Below, one piece after another: positions 1 through 8,800 of a DNA stretch of 64,000 nt. The stretch is taken from positions 29,937 to 93,936 of the forward strand of contig NZ_JALXKS010000008.1 in assembly GCF_025144725.1 (NCBI RefSeq). The letters run 5' to 3'. Within the stretch, counting starts at the first letter, position 1; each line of letters begins with the position of its first letter. This DNA comes from Brevibacterium sp. p3-SID960. Lineage in GTDB: Bacteria; Actinomycetota; Actinomycetes; Actinomycetales; Brevibacteriaceae. The translations under genes and the position numbers were made by a program. Under the pieces are notes generated by a model. The model made no database searches and was not told the origin of the DNA. It saw nothing but the letters and a program-made list of their open reading frames with translations.

Positions 1-1
1 C

Positions 2-1483
2 CACGCCCTGCTCGGTGAGAACGGGGCCGGCAAGTCGACGCTCATGAACGTCCTCTACGGCCTCTATGCCCCCGACGACGGGCAGATCCTCATCGACGGC
101 ACCGAACGCCGCTTCACCGGCCCCGGCGATGCGGTCGCCGCCGGCATCGGCATGGTGCATCAGCACTTCATGCTCGTGCCCGTCTTCACCGTCGCCGAAT
201 CCGTTGCTCTGGGCTATGAGCCGACGAAGGGCCTCGGGCTGCTCGACCTCGGTCAGGCGCGCGAGAAGGTCCGCGAGATCTCCGCCCGCTTCGGCTTCGA
301 CATCGACCCCGATGCCGTCATCGAGGACCTGCCGGTCGGCGCCCAGCAGCGCGTTGAGATCATCAAGGCGCTCTCCCGCGATGCCGAGGTCCTCATCCTC
401 GATGAGCCGACCGCGGTGCTGACCCCGCAGGAGACCGACGAGCTCATCGAGATCATGCGCCAGCTCAAGGCTGAGGGCACCTCGATCGTGTTCATCACCC
501 ACAAGCTGCGCGAAGTCCGGGCTGTTGCCGACCAGATCACCGTCATCCGCCGCGGGGCGGTCGTCGGCGAGGCGGAGCCGACGTCCTCGGAACAGGAACT
601 CGCCAGCCTCATGGTCGGCCGCGACGTCAAGCTCGCCACCGAGAAGACCCCTGCCGACCCCGGTGAGGAGTCCTTCGTCGTCAAGGACCTGACCGTGCTG
701 TCGAAGAACGGCACCGTGACCGTCGACAACATCTCCTTCTCCGTCGCCCGCGGTGAGATCTTCGTCATCGCAGGTGTGCAGGGCAACGGCCAGACCGAGG
801 TCGCCGAGACGATCATCGGCCTCGACGAGCCGCACGCCGGCTCCATCACCCTCGAGGGTACGTCGCTGCTGGGCAAGTCAGTGAAGAAGCGCCTCGACGC
901 CGGGATCGGGTTTGTGCCCGAGGACCGTTCCACCGACGGCGTCATCGCCGGCTTCTCCATCCGCGAGAACATGATCCTCGACCAGTACGACCGCGAACCC
1001 TACGCCAAGGGCCTGGCGCTGCGGCCTGCGGTCATCCGCGAGAAGGCCGCTGAGAAGGTCGAGGAGTTCGACATCCGGCTCACCTCGATCGACGACCCGA
1101 TCTCGACCCTGTCCGGCGGCAACGCGCAGAAGGTCGTGCTCTCCCGTGAACTCGGCCGCAAGCTCAGCCTGCTCATCGCCAGCCAGCCGACCCGCGGCCT
1201 CGACGTCGGTTCGATCGAGTTCGTGCACAAGCGCATCATCGCCGAACGCGACGCCGGCACCCCCTGCATCATCGTCTCCACCGAGCTCGATGAAGCCCTC
1301 AACCTCGCCGACCGGATCGCGGTCATGTACCGCGGCACGATCATCGGCATCGTCCCCGGTGACACCCCGCGCGACGTGCTCGGCCTCATGATGGCGGGCG
1401 TGCCTGCCGACGAAGCCCTGGCCCGCTACCGCGACGGCTCAGGTGCCACCGCCGTGTCTGCAGCAGCGAAGGAGGAGCTCTGA
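2..1483 (+). CDS. Nucleoside ABC transporter ATP-binding protein (BmpA-type system, NupO-like), 5' truncated
   Basis: Energises uptake of nucleosides through the two permeases downstream. The reading frame is open to the left edge: the Walker A motif GENGAGKST is read at bases 17-40, upstream of the first ATG (44), so the N-terminus lies outside the window. It is a two-domain sugar/nucleoside-type ATPase. Domain 1 has Walker A and Walker B LILDEPTAVLTP. Domain 2 has a degenerate P-loop GVQGNGQTE without lysine, the signature LSGGNAQKVVLSREL and a degenerate Walker B ASQPTRGLD; this asymmetry is normal for the family. About 493 residues are visible, against a usual length near 510. It overlaps the next gene by one base (TGATG). 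Nucleoside specificity is inferred from the permease type and the adjacent cdd, deoA and deoC genes. Confidence 0.93.
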   Translation, partial: HALLGENGAGKSTLMNVLYGLYAPDDGQILIDGTERRFTGPGDAVAAGIGMVHQHFMLVPVFTVAESVALGYEPTKGLGLLDLGQAREKVREISARFGFDIDPDAVIEDLPVGAQQRVEIIKALSRDAEVLILDEPTAVLTPQETDELIEIMRQLKAEGTSIVFITHKLREVRAVADQITVIRRGAVVGEAEPTSSEQELASLMVGRDVKLATEKTPADPGEESFVVKDLTVLSKNGTVTVDNISFSVARGEIFVIAGVQGNGQTEVAETIIGLDEPHAGSITLEGTSLLGKSVKKRLDAGIGFVPEDRSTDGVIAGFSIRENMILDQYDREPYAKGLALRPAVIREKAAEKVEEFDIRLTSIDDPISTLSGGNAQKVVLSRELGRKLSLLIASQPTRGLDVGSIEFVHKRIIAERDAGTPCIIVSTELDEALNLADRIAVMYRGTIIGIVPGDTPRDVLGLMMAGVPADEALARYRDGSGATAVSAAAKEEL

Positions 1484-2799
1484 TGACGGACCAGCCCACT
1501 GCGGCAGCCACCGGCACGGACACCGCCACCGGCCCCAGCGGCCCGAAGAGCCCCGCAACCCCCGACGGCCCCGGCTCCGGCGGTTCGTCAGGCGGCTCCG
1601 GCAACGGCGGTTCGACCGCGGCCGGCGGCCCGGATTCGACCCAGGGCACGATCATCCGCCGCATTCTGTCGTCCTCGACGATGGTCTCGGTGCTCTCGGT
1701 CGTCATCGCTCTCATCCTCGGCGGCGTCCTCATCGCCGCAGCCAACCGCGAGGTGCAGGCCACCCTCGGCTACTTCTTCGCCCGCCCGACCGACTTCTTC
1801 GTCACGGTCTTCCGCACCGTCAGCGAGGCCTACCTGGCGCTCTTCCGCGGCGCGTTCATCGACTGGCAGGCCTCCAGCTTCGTGCGCGCGGTCCGCCCGC
1901 TGACCGAGACGATGGTCAACGCCACCCCGCTCATCCTCGCCGGCCTCGGCATCGCCCTGGCCTTCCGGTCCGGTCTGTTCAACATCGGTGCCCAGGGCCA
2001 GCTCATCCTCGGCGCGATCCTCGGCGGCTACTTCGGCTACGCGATCGGCCTGCCGCCGGTCATCCACTTCCTCTTCGCTCTCCTCATGGGGGCCGTCGCC
2101 GGTGCCTGCTGGGGCGGTATCGCCGGCTTCCTCAAGGCCCGCACCGGCGCCAACGAGGTCATCGTCACGATCATGCTCAACATGATCGCCGGCTACCTGC
2201 TGGCCTATCTGCTCAAACAGAGCTGGTTCAAGCAGACCACCTCGGCCAACCCGGCCACCCGCAACATCGACGAGTCCGCCTTCCTCCCGCAACTGCTGCC
2301 GGACCCCTTCCGCCTGCACTTCGGCTTCATCGTGGCGCTGCTGGCCGTACTGTTCGTCTGGTGGCTGCTGGAGCGCTCCACCCTCGGCTTCGAATTCCGC
2401 GCCGTCGGCGAGAACCCGAACGCCGCCCGCACCGCCGGCATCTCCGTCGGCCGGGTCACCCTGCTCGTCATGGTCACCGCCGGCGCCCTGTCAGGACTTG
2501 CCGGAGCCTCGCTCATCCTCGGCACCGAGGCCAAGCTCACCGGCGGCATCGCCGGCACGCTCGGCTTCGACGCCATCACCGTCGCACTGCTCGGCCGGTC
2601 CCGGCCGCTGGGCACCCTGCTCGCCGGTCTGCTGTTCGGCGCCTTCCGCGCCGGCGGCTACCTCATGCAGTCCCAAACCGGCACCCCGATCGACATCGTC
2701 CTCGTCGTCCAGTCGGTCATCGTGCTGCTCATCGCCGCACCTCCGCTGGTGCGCACGATCTTCCGCCTGCCGGCACCCCTTGCAAAGGAGACGCGATGA
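1483..2799 (+). CDS. Nucleoside ABC transporter permease 1 (NupP-like)
   Basis: Membrane permease of 438 aa belonging to the BmpA-type nucleoside importer. The first about 60 residues are a cytoplasmic Gly/Ser/Pro/Thr-rich tail, followed by about 10 hydrophobic segments of the branched-chain-amino-acid/sugar permease fold. The stretch GLFNIGAQGQLILGAILGG is the typical nucleoside permease core, and ANEVIVTIMLNMIAGYLL matches the cytoplasmic coupling region. The start follows a GGAGG Shine-Dalgarno (1471-1475) and overlaps the ATPase stop by one base. The gene ends by overlapping the second permease (ATGA at 2796). The low-complexity N-terminus is longer than in most homologues and is unlikely to be membrane embedded. 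Confidence 0.92.
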   Translation: MTDQPTAAATGTDTATGPSGPKSPATPDGPGSGGSSGGSGNGGSTAAGGPDSTQGTIIRRILSSSTMVSVLSVVIALILGGVLIAAANREVQATLGYFFARPTDFFVTVFRTVSEAYLALFRGAFIDWQASSFVRAVRPLTETMVNATPLILAGLGIALAFRSGLFNIGAQGQLILGAILGGYFGYAIGLPPVIHFLFALLMGAVAGACWGGIAGFLKARTGANEVIVTIMLNMIAGYLLAYLLKQSWFKQTTSANPATRNIDESAFLPQLLPDPFRLHFGFIVALLAVLFVWWLLERSTLGFEFRAVGENPNAARTAGISVGRVTLLVMVTAGALSGLAGASLILGTEAKLTGGIAGTLGFDAITVALLGRSRPLGTLLAGLLFGAFRAGGYLMQSQTGTPIDIVLVVQSVIVLLIAAPPLVRTIFRLPAPLAKETR

Positions 2800-4094
2800 A
2801 CGCCAAGAAGGCCACCGCGGCTGCTGAGAGCCTCGACCACTCCGCAACAGATGTCCGGGCGCCGATCGCCTGGAAGTTCCCCATCATCTTCGGCGTCCTC
2901 GCCGTGCTCGCGCTGCTGTTCTTCGGTCTGCTGGCCGCCGCCGGCAAGCGCACGACCTTCGCCTTCGCCTCCTCCGGTGACTTCTTCGCCATCCCCGAGG
3001 TGACGGTCCCGACGAAGCTCACCGGCATCGTCCTCGGCGTGGTCCTGCTGGCATTGGCAGCCTACGCCACCTTCGAGGCGGCGAACCGGCGCCGTATCCC
3101 CGCCTGGGTGATGGTGTCCTTCGGCATCGTCTTCGTCCTCAGCTTCCTCAACTGGGCCGGCGGCGACACCGGCCGCATCCCGATCACCGCACTGCTGGCC
3201 GGCTCGCTGGCCCTGTCAGTGCCGTTGATCTTCGGCTCGATGTGCGGTCTCGTCGGTGAGCGCTCAGGCATCATCAACATCGCCATCGAAGGCCAGCTGC
3301 TTGCCGGTGCGTTCCTCGCCGCTGTCGTCGCCTCGCTGTTCTCCAGCCCGTACGCCGGCCTCATCGCAGCCCCGGTCGCCGGTGCGCTCGTCGCCGTTGT
3401 GCTCACGTTCTTCGCGGTGCGCTACTGGGTCGACCAGATCATCATCGGTGTGGTGCTCAACGTGCTCGTCATCGGCGTGACCAGCTTCCTGTTCTCCACG
3501 GTGCTCACCGCCAATGCCGAGAAGTGGAACTCCCGCCAGCAGCTGCCGAACCTGCCGATCCCGCTGCTGTCGGATATCCCGGTGCTCGGCAAGGTGCTGT
3601 TCAACCAGAACATCCTCGTCTACCTCATGTACATCACGGTGATCCTGTTGCAGATCTTCGTGTTCCGCTCCCGCTGGGGCCTGCGGATGCGTGCGATCGG
3701 CGAGCATCCGAAAGCCGCTGACACCGTCGGCATCAACGTCAACCTCAACCGGGTTGCCAACACGATCTTCGCCGGTGCGATCGCAGGCTTAGGCGGGGCG
3801 TTCTTCACGATCGGCTCCGGCCTGGCCTTCGGCAAGGAGATGTCAGCCGGGCAGGGTTACATCGCCCTGGCCGCGATGATCCTCGGCAAATGGAATCCTG
3901 TCGGCGCGCTGGCGGCAGCACTGCTGTTCGGGTTCTCCAAGAACCTCGGCAACACGCTCTCGGCGATCGGCACGCCGGTGCCCAGCGAGCTGCTGCTCAT
4001 GCTGCCCTACATCGTCACGATCCTGGCCGTGGCCGGATTCGTCGGCCGGGTCCGCCCGCCGGCTGCCGAAGGCAAGCCGTACTCCACCCAGTAG
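2796..4094 (+). CDS. Nucleoside ABC transporter permease 2 (NupQ-like)
   Basis: Second permease (432 aa) of the importer. The frame is open much further upstream, but the start is set at ATG 2796 because it gives the usual ATGA overlap with permease 1 and follows AAAGGAG. Roughly nine to ten transmembrane segments are visible. GERSGIINIAIEGQLLAGAF is the hallmark motif of the nucleoside/BCAA permease family, and WGLRMRAIGEHPKAADTVGI is the cytoplasmic loop that docks on the ATPase. It forms a heterodimeric channel with the preceding protein. The substrate-binding lipoprotein of the system is not in the window and probably lies to the left. Confidence 0.92.
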   Translation: MNAKKATAAAESLDHSATDVRAPIAWKFPIIFGVLAVLALLFFGLLAAAGKRTTFAFASSGDFFAIPEVTVPTKLTGIVLGVVLLALAAYATFEAANRRRIPAWVMVSFGIVFVLSFLNWAGGDTGRIPITALLAGSLALSVPLIFGSMCGLVGERSGIINIAIEGQLLAGAFLAAVVASLFSSPYAGLIAAPVAGALVAVVLTFFAVRYWVDQIIIGVVLNVLVIGVTSFLFSTVLTANAEKWNSRQQLPNLPIPLLSDIPVLGKVLFNQNILVYLMYITVILLQIFVFRSRWGLRMRAIGEHPKAADTVGINVNLNRVANTIFAGAIAGLGGAFFTIGSGLAFGKEMSAGQGYIALAAMILGKWNPVGALAAALLFGFSKNLGNTLSAIGTPVPSELLLMLPYIVTILAVAGFVGRVRPPAAEGKPYSTQ

Positions 4095-4123
4095 ACCTGC
4101 GCCGGCAGGGAAGGAGGCAGCAG

Positions 4124-4546
4124 ATGCGCGAGTTCGACCCCGAGGTGTGGCAGCAGCTGCATGACGCCGCGACCGCGGCGATGGAGCGAGCCTACGCACC
4201 GTATTCCGGCTACCCGGTCGGTGCCGCCGCACTCGTCGACGACGGCCGGATCGTCACCGGCTGCAACGTCGAGAACGCCTCCTACGGCCTCGGCCTATGC
4301 GCCGAATGCGGACTTGTGAGCGAGCTCGCCCGCACCGGCGGGGGACGGCTGGTCGCATTTGCCTGCGTCGACGCGAACCGTGACAAGCTGGTGCCGTGCG
4401 GACGCTGCCGCCAGCTGCTCTACGAGTTCGGCGGACCCGACCTCGTCCTCGACATGCCCTCAGGCACGCGGCCGCTGGCAGAAGTCCTGCCCGAGGCGTT
4501 CGGCCCGGACCACCTCGACACCACCTCGCGAAAGGACGCCCCATGA
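4124..4546 (+). CDS. cdd: Cytidine deaminase
   Basis: Zinc-dependent deaminase (140 aa) converting cytidine and deoxycytidine to uridine and deoxyuridine in the cytosol. It has the homotetrameric Cdd signature: NVENASYGLGLCAECG supplies the first zinc cysteine and the catalytic glutamate, and VPCGRCRQLLYEF supplies the two remaining cysteine ligands. The start ATG at 4124 is chosen because it follows a strong AAGGAGG (4111-4117), although the frame is open further upstream. The stop overlaps the deoA start (ATGA). Its place between the nucleoside importer and thymidine phosphorylase makes imported pyrimidine nucleosides its natural substrate. Confidence 0.97.
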   Translation: MREFDPEVWQQLHDAATAAMERAYAPYSGYPVGAAALVDDGRIVTGCNVENASYGLGLCAECGLVSELARTGGGRLVAFACVDANRDKLVPCGRCRQLLYEFGGPDLVLDMPSGTRPLAEVLPEAFGPDHLDTTSRKDAP

Positions 4547-5862
4547 CTGCGAAGACCACCACCGAAGCCTTCGACGCCGTTGACGTCATCCGCACCAAAC
4601 GCGACGGCGGCACACTGTCCGATGACCAGATCGCCTGGATCATCGACGCCTACACTCGCGGCATCGTCGCCGATGAGCAGATGTCGGCCCTGGCGATGGC
4701 GATCTTCCTGCGCGGCATGAGCGATGCGGAGACCGCTCGCTGGACGCAGGCGATGATCGACTCCGGTGAGCGGATGAGCTTCGAGTCGCTGTCCAAGCCC
4801 ACTGTCGACAAGCACTCCACCGGCGGTGTCGGGGACAAGATCACTCTGCCGCTGGCACCGCTCGTCGCCGTGTTCGATGTCGCCGTCCCGCAGCTCTCCG
4901 GCCGCGGCCTCGGCCACACCGGCGGCACGCTGGACAAGCTCGAATCGATCCCCGGTTGGCAGGCCGACATGAGCAACGAGACGCTGCTGGCCCAGCTCGA
5001 GGACCTCGGCGCCGTCATCTGCGCCGCCGGCTCCGGCCTCGCTCCGGCGGACAAGAAGCTCTACGCGCTGCGCGACATCACCGCCACCGTCGACTGCCTG
5101 CCGCTGATCGCCTCCTCGATCATGTCGAAGAAGATCGCTGAGGGCACCTCCGCACTCGTCCTCGACGTCAAGGTCGGCTCCGGAGCGTTCATGAAGGACG
5201 AAGCCTCCGCCCGCGCGCTGGCCGAGACGATGGTCCGTCTCGGCACCGCAGCCGGCGTCGACTGCACCGCGCTGCTGACCGACATGTCGACCCCGCTCGG
5301 GCGCACCGTTGGAAATGCGCTGGAAGTCCGTGAATCCGTTGAGGTGCTCGCCGGCGGGGGACCGGCCGACGTCGTCGAGCTCACCGTCGCCCTGGCTGAG
5401 GAGATGCTGCGCATGGCCGGCCGACCCGATGCCGACGTCCGCGCAGCCCTGGCCGACGGCCGGGCGATGGACAAGTGGAGCCAGATGATCCGCGCTCAGG
5501 GCGGAGACCCGGAGGCCGCGCTGCCGCAGGCTGCCGAGACCGAGGTGGTGCGCGCCGAGTCTGCCGGCGTGCTCACCGGCCTCGATGCGCTGTCCGTCGG
5601 CGTCGCCTCCTGGCGCCTGGGCGCCGGACGTGCCAAGCAGGGTGACGAACTCTCGCGTGGAGCCGGCATCGAACTGCACGCCAAGCCCGGTGAGGCCGTC
5701 ACCGCGGGCCAGCCGCTCATGACCCTGCACGCCGACAACCCGGCGCTCTTCGCCCGCGCACAGGAAGCCCTGGCCGAGGCGGTCGAGATCACCCCGGCTG
5801 CCGAAGGCGCCGACGCCGAGGCGGCCGCCGGCTCGATCGTCATCGACCGCATCACCGCCTGA
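4543..5862 (+). CDS. deoA: Thymidine (pyrimidine-nucleoside) phosphorylase
   Basis: Cleaves thymidine or deoxyuridine with phosphate to the base and 2-deoxyribose-1-phosphate. 439 aa, normal for the family. The start at 4543 overlaps cdd by 4 bp. The glycosyltransferase family 3 alpha-helical N-domain is followed by [17 protein letters not shown] (phosphate binding) and the PROSITE-type signature [40 protein letters not shown] carries conserved substrate-binding residues. The alpha/beta C-terminal domain is complete. It is the last gene of the + strand import/cdd/deoA run before a 188-bp gap with tandem repeats. Its product needs a phosphopentomutase before DeoC can act. Confidence 0.97.
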   Translation: MTAKTTTEAFDAVDVIRTKRDGGTLSDDQIAWIIDAYTRGIVADEQMSALAMAIFLRGMSDAETARWTQAMIDSGERMSFESLSKPTVDKHSTGGVGDKITLPLAPLVAVFDVAVPQLSGRGLGHTGGTLDKLESIPGWQADMSNETLLAQLEDLGAVICAAGSGLAPADKKLYALRDITATVDCLPLIASSIMSKKIAEGTSALVLDVKVGSGAFMKDEASARALAETMVRLGTAAGVDCTALLTDMSTPLGRTVGNALEVRESVEVLAGGGPADVVELTVALAEEMLRMAGRPDADVRAALADGRAMDKWSQMIRAQGGDPEAALPQAAETEVVRAESAGVLTGLDALSVGVASWRLGAGRAKQGDELSRGAGIELHAKPGEAVTAGQPLMTLHADNPALFARAQEALAEAVEITPAAEGADAEAAAGSIVIDRITA

Positions 5863-5880
5863 GCCACCGCTGCCCGGAAT

Positions 5881-5985
5881 ACCAGCGCATAGACCTAGGA
5901 CATCAGCGCCCAGACCTGGAACACCACCACACAGACCTGACGCAGCACCGCACAGACCTGAGACACCACCGCGTCAGTCTGAACC
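5881..5985. repeat. Five degenerate 21-bp tandem repeats between deoA and deoC
   Basis: Five back-to-back 21-bp units start at 5881, 5902, 5923, 5944 and 5965. Each has a purine/C-rich first half (accancnc) and a conserved core near cagacctg. The units are clearly related but diverged. The unit is seven codons long, but there is no start codon with a ribosome-binding site, so I read it as non-coding. Function is unknown. Confidence 0.8.
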
Positions 5986-6050
5986 CGAACCACCCTGACA
6001 TCCGCTACGAGCCTCGAAACCTACGAGACACCGAACCTGAAGGAGATGCG

Positions 6051-6728
6051 ATGACCGCACGCACCGACGTCGCCCGCATGATCGATCACACCCTGCTCAA
6101 GCCGCAGAGCACCGCCGCGGATGTCGCGGCCCTCGTCGCCGAAGCCCAGGAGCTCGGTGTGCTCGCCGTGTGCGTGTCACCGAACATGCTGCCGCTGATG
6201 AACACCGGCGACCTCGTCGTCGCCACTGTCTGCGGCTTCCCCTCCGGTGCCCACCACGGTGAGGTCAAGGCCGCCGAGGCAGCGCTGTCGGTCCGCCAGG
6301 GGGCAGCCGAGGTCGACATGGTCATCAACCTCGGGCTCGCTTTGGCCGGTGACTTTCGCGGTGTCGAGGCGGAGATCCGCGAGGTCGTCAGCGCCTGTGC
6401 CGAATCGGGCCGTGCCATCGGCAGCGAGGCGATCGTCAAGGTCATCATCGAATCCGCCGCGCTCGACGACGCCCAGATCGTCGCCGCCTGCGAGGCCGCC
6501 GAAGCCGCAGGTGCCCACTTCGTCAAGACCTCGACAGGCTTCCACCCGGCAGGCGGCGCTTCGGCGCACGCCGTCAAGCTCATGCGCGAGACCGTCGGTG
6601 ACCGCCTCGGCGTCAAGGCCTCCGGCGGCATCCGCGACGCCGCTGCCGCCCAGCAGATGATCGACGCCGGTGCCTCCCGCCTCGGACTCTCGGGATCGGC
6701 TGCCGTGCTCGACGGCTTCGAGAGCTGA
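6051..6728 (+). CDS. deoC: Deoxyribose-phosphate aldolase
   Basis: Class I aldolase (225 aa) splitting 2-deoxyribose-5-phosphate into glyceraldehyde-3-phosphate and acetaldehyde. The DERA features are present: [16 protein letters not shown] at the N-terminus, the Schiff-base lysine in [16 protein letters not shown], and the phosphate-binding KASGGIRD with the downstream [10 protein letters not shown]. The start ATG follows GAAGGAG (6039-6045). The gene is separated from deoA by a repeat-filled 188 bp but is co-oriented, and it ends at a strong hairpin shared with the convergent mutase gene. It completes the deoxynucleoside breakdown route encoded in this island. Confidence 0.97.
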   Translation: MTARTDVARMIDHTLLKPQSTAADVAALVAEAQELGVLAVCVSPNMLPLMNTGDLVVATVCGFPSGAHHGEVKAAEAALSVRQGAAEVDMVINLGLALAGDFRGVEAEIREVVSACAESGRAIGSEAIVKVIIESAALDDAQIVAACEAAEAAGAHFVKTSTGFHPAGGASAHAVKLMRETVGDRLGVKASGGIRDAAAAQQMIDAGASRLGLSGSAAVLDGFES

Positions 6729-6769
6729 TCGCCGGGACTGATCGCACGCACTGCGTCGAGAATGCCGGA

Positions 6770-6796
6770 CGCGCCCGGGGAAGACTCCCGGGCGCG
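6770..6796. terminator. Bidirectional terminator hairpin between deoC and the mutase gene
   Basis: A perfect 10-bp GC stem (cgcgcccggg with its complement) closes a 7-nt loop. It lies between convergent genes and lacks a long U-tract, as is common in actinobacteria. Confidence 0.7.
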
Positions 6797-6819
6797 TTCG
6801 CGTGAGGTGGTGCTGCGCC

Positions 6820-6874
6820 GGTGGGCGGGGTGGCCGAGCTGCTGGTGGGCGGGGTGTCCGAGCTGTTGGTGGGC
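6820..6874. repeat. 24-bp tandem duplication between deoC and the mutase gene
   Basis: Two nearly identical 24-bp units plus a 7-bp partial copy, differing at single bases. It is non-coding and sits just past the mutase stop codon, in the convergent gap. Confidence 0.65.
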
Positions 6875-6886
6875 CGCCTACCCGAG

Positions 6887-8800
6887 TCAGAGCCCGAAGA
6901 ACAGCGTCAGATCCGCCCGCATCTGCTCCAGACGTGCCCGGGCTGCCTCGATCTGCGTCAGCTCCCCGACCGCTTCGAGATAGCACTTGAGTTTCGGCTC
7001 GGTACCCGACGGGCGGATGATGACCCGGTCACCGGCGGCCGTCAGCAGCATCATCCCGTCGGTCGGCGGCAGCTGCGCTGATCCCTCCGCCAGGTCGGCC
7101 ACCTCGGTGACGTCATGGCCAGCCAGCTGCGCAGGAGCCGCGGCGCGCAGCCGGGCCATCGCCTCGCCGATGAGCGAGGTGTCGGTCAGCCGGAACGTCA
7201 GCGGCTGGGTGACGAATGCTCCGTCACGCGTGCGGATGCGCTCGAGCTCATCATCGACGCTGCGGCCCTGCTCGGCCAGCGCCGAGACCAGGGAGGCGAA
7301 CACGACACCGGCTGAGATGCCGTCCTTGTCGCGCACGACCTGCGGGTCGACGCAGTAGCCCAGCGCCTCCTCATAGCCGAACGCCACATCCGGGACCCGG
7401 GAGATCCACTTGAAGCCGGTGAGTGTGGCCGCATGCTCAAGCCCATGGAACTTCGCAGCCGCAGCCAGCGCGCGGGAAGATACGATCGAATTGGCCAGCA
7501 CCGCGTTCTGGGGGCTGCGGGCGGCGATGTGCTCGCCGAGCAGCAGGCCCACCTCGTCACCGGTCAGCTGCCGCCAGCCGCTGGCACCTCCCGCCGTGCC
7601 GACAGCAGCTCCTCCAGCAGCGCCAGCCGAAGCGCCCGCAGCCGGGCCGACCGAAGCGCCCGCAGCTGGGCGCACCGGAATCGCCGCTGACATGCGATCG
7701 GCATCCGGGTCGTTGGCGATGATGAGATCGGCACCGACCTCATCGGCCAGCGCGATCGCGGCATCGAGGGCGCCGTCCTCCTCGGGGTTGGGGAAGGTCA
7801 CCGTCGGGAAGTCCGGGTCCGGCTGCTCCTGCGCGGCCACCGCATGGACATCATCGAAACCCGCGCGTTCGAGTGCCGCGCGCATCGTCGCCCCACCGAC
7901 CCCGTGCAGGCTCGTGATGACGATCCGCAGCGGTGCAGTGCGCACCGCACCCAGCCGCTGGCCGAGCGCATCGATCGAGGAGAGATAGTCCTCTACGATC
8001 TGCTCACCGACCGTCTCCCACCCGGACTCGGCACGCGGGGTGCCAGCGACTGTGGCGATCCCGGCGATATGGGCGGCGATGAGGTCATCGAAGGGCGGGA
8101 CGATCTGCGCACCGGCCCCCGCCTCGGCGGCGGCAGCAGCGGTTGAATCTCCCTGCCGCTGAAGCACCGTCTGCAGGGGGCGGGCGCCGAGGTAGACCTT
8201 GTATCCGTTGTCCTGCGGCGGATTGTGGCTGGCGGTCACCATGACCCCGGCATCGGCGTTGAGGTGGCCGAGAGCGAAGGCGAGCACGGGTGTCGGCAGC
8301 TTGTCCGGCAGCAGCAGTGCCTTCCCGCCGGCAGCTGTGACGACGGCAGCGGTGTCGCGGGCGAAATCGGCTGAGCCGTAGCGGGCATCGCAGCCGATGA
8401 CGACCCGGAACCCCTCACCGAGAGTCTCGCACAGGAACCCAGCGAGCCCAGCAGCTGCGCGGATGACGACCGCTCGGTTCATCCGGTTCGGCCCGCCCCC
8501 GAGCGCCCCGCGCAGACCGGCGGTGCCGAAGGACAGGGGAGCGGCGAACCGGTTCTCAAGCTCGGCGACCGCGGCGGCATCGCCGGCTGCGCCGTCCGAC
8601 CCGATGGCGGCCTCCAGCAGTGAGGTCAGCTCCGTGCGGGTCTGCTCATCGGGGTCATCGGCGATCCAGGACTCGACGATATCGGCGTCGAAGCCCTCAG
8701 TGAACACCGTTGGCGCAGGCGGCTGCGGAGGCGGGGCCGGCTGTGGAGGCTCGGCCGGCTGCACAGGCTCGGCGGGCTGCGGAGGCTGGGCGGTGCTCAT
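6887..8800 (-). CDS. Phospho-sugar mutase (PGM2/phosphopentomutase type)
   Basis: Alpha-D-phosphohexomutase superfamily enzyme, 637 aa. The N-terminal 30 residues are a Pro/Gln/Glu tandem repeat (PAEPxQP-like). The catalytic phosphoserine loop VMVTASHNPPQDNGYKVYLG, the metal-binding loop NDPDADRM and the phosphate-binding C-terminal loop IIRPSGTEPKLKCY are intact. An Ala/Gly-rich insert of about 30 residues (encoded near 7590-7680) follows the metal loop. Annotators would usually write phosphomannomutase. The neighbours (deoA, deoC, purine nucleoside phosphorylase) and its length suggest a PGM2-like phosphopentomutase converting (deoxy)ribose-1-P to the 5-phosphate; that assignment is inference. 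The start overlaps the PNP stop by one base (TGATG), indicating translational coupling. Confidence 0.9.
   Translation of the reverse strand: MSTAQPPQPAEPVQPAEPPQPAPPPQPPAPTVFTEGFDADIVESWIADDPDEQTRTELTSLLEAAIGSDGAAGDAAAVAELENRFAAPLSFGTAGLRGALGGGPNRMNRAVVIRAAAGLAGFLCETLGEGFRVVIGCDARYGSADFARDTAAVVTAAGGKALLLPDKLPTPVLAFALGHLNADAGVMVTASHNPPQDNGYKVYLGARPLQTVLQRQGDSTAAAAAEAGAGAQIVPPFDDLIAAHIAGIATVAGTPRAESGWETVGEQIVEDYLSSIDALGQRLGAVRTAPLRIVITSLHGVGGATMRAALERAGFDDVHAVAAQEQPDPDFPTVTFPNPEEDGALDAAIALADEVGADLIIANDPDADRMSAAIPVRPAAGASVGPAAGASAGAAGGAAVGTAGGASGWRQLTGDEVGLLLGEHIAARSPQNAVLANSIVSSRALAAAAKFHGLEHAATLTGFKWISRVPDVAFGYEEALGYCVDPQVVRDKDGISAGVVFASLVSALAEQGRSVDDELERIRTRDGAFVTQPLTFRLTDTSLIGEAMARLRAAAPAQLAGHDVTEVADLAEGSAQLPPTDGMMLLTAAGDRVIIRPSGTEPKLKCYLEAVGELTQIEAARARLEQMRADLTLFFGL

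Noticed and set aside
7410-7988. Long + strand open frames opposite the mutase gene
   Set aside because: They are shadows created by high GC content; Ser/Pro/Ala-rich products with no family features, while the opposite strand has intact catalytic motifs.
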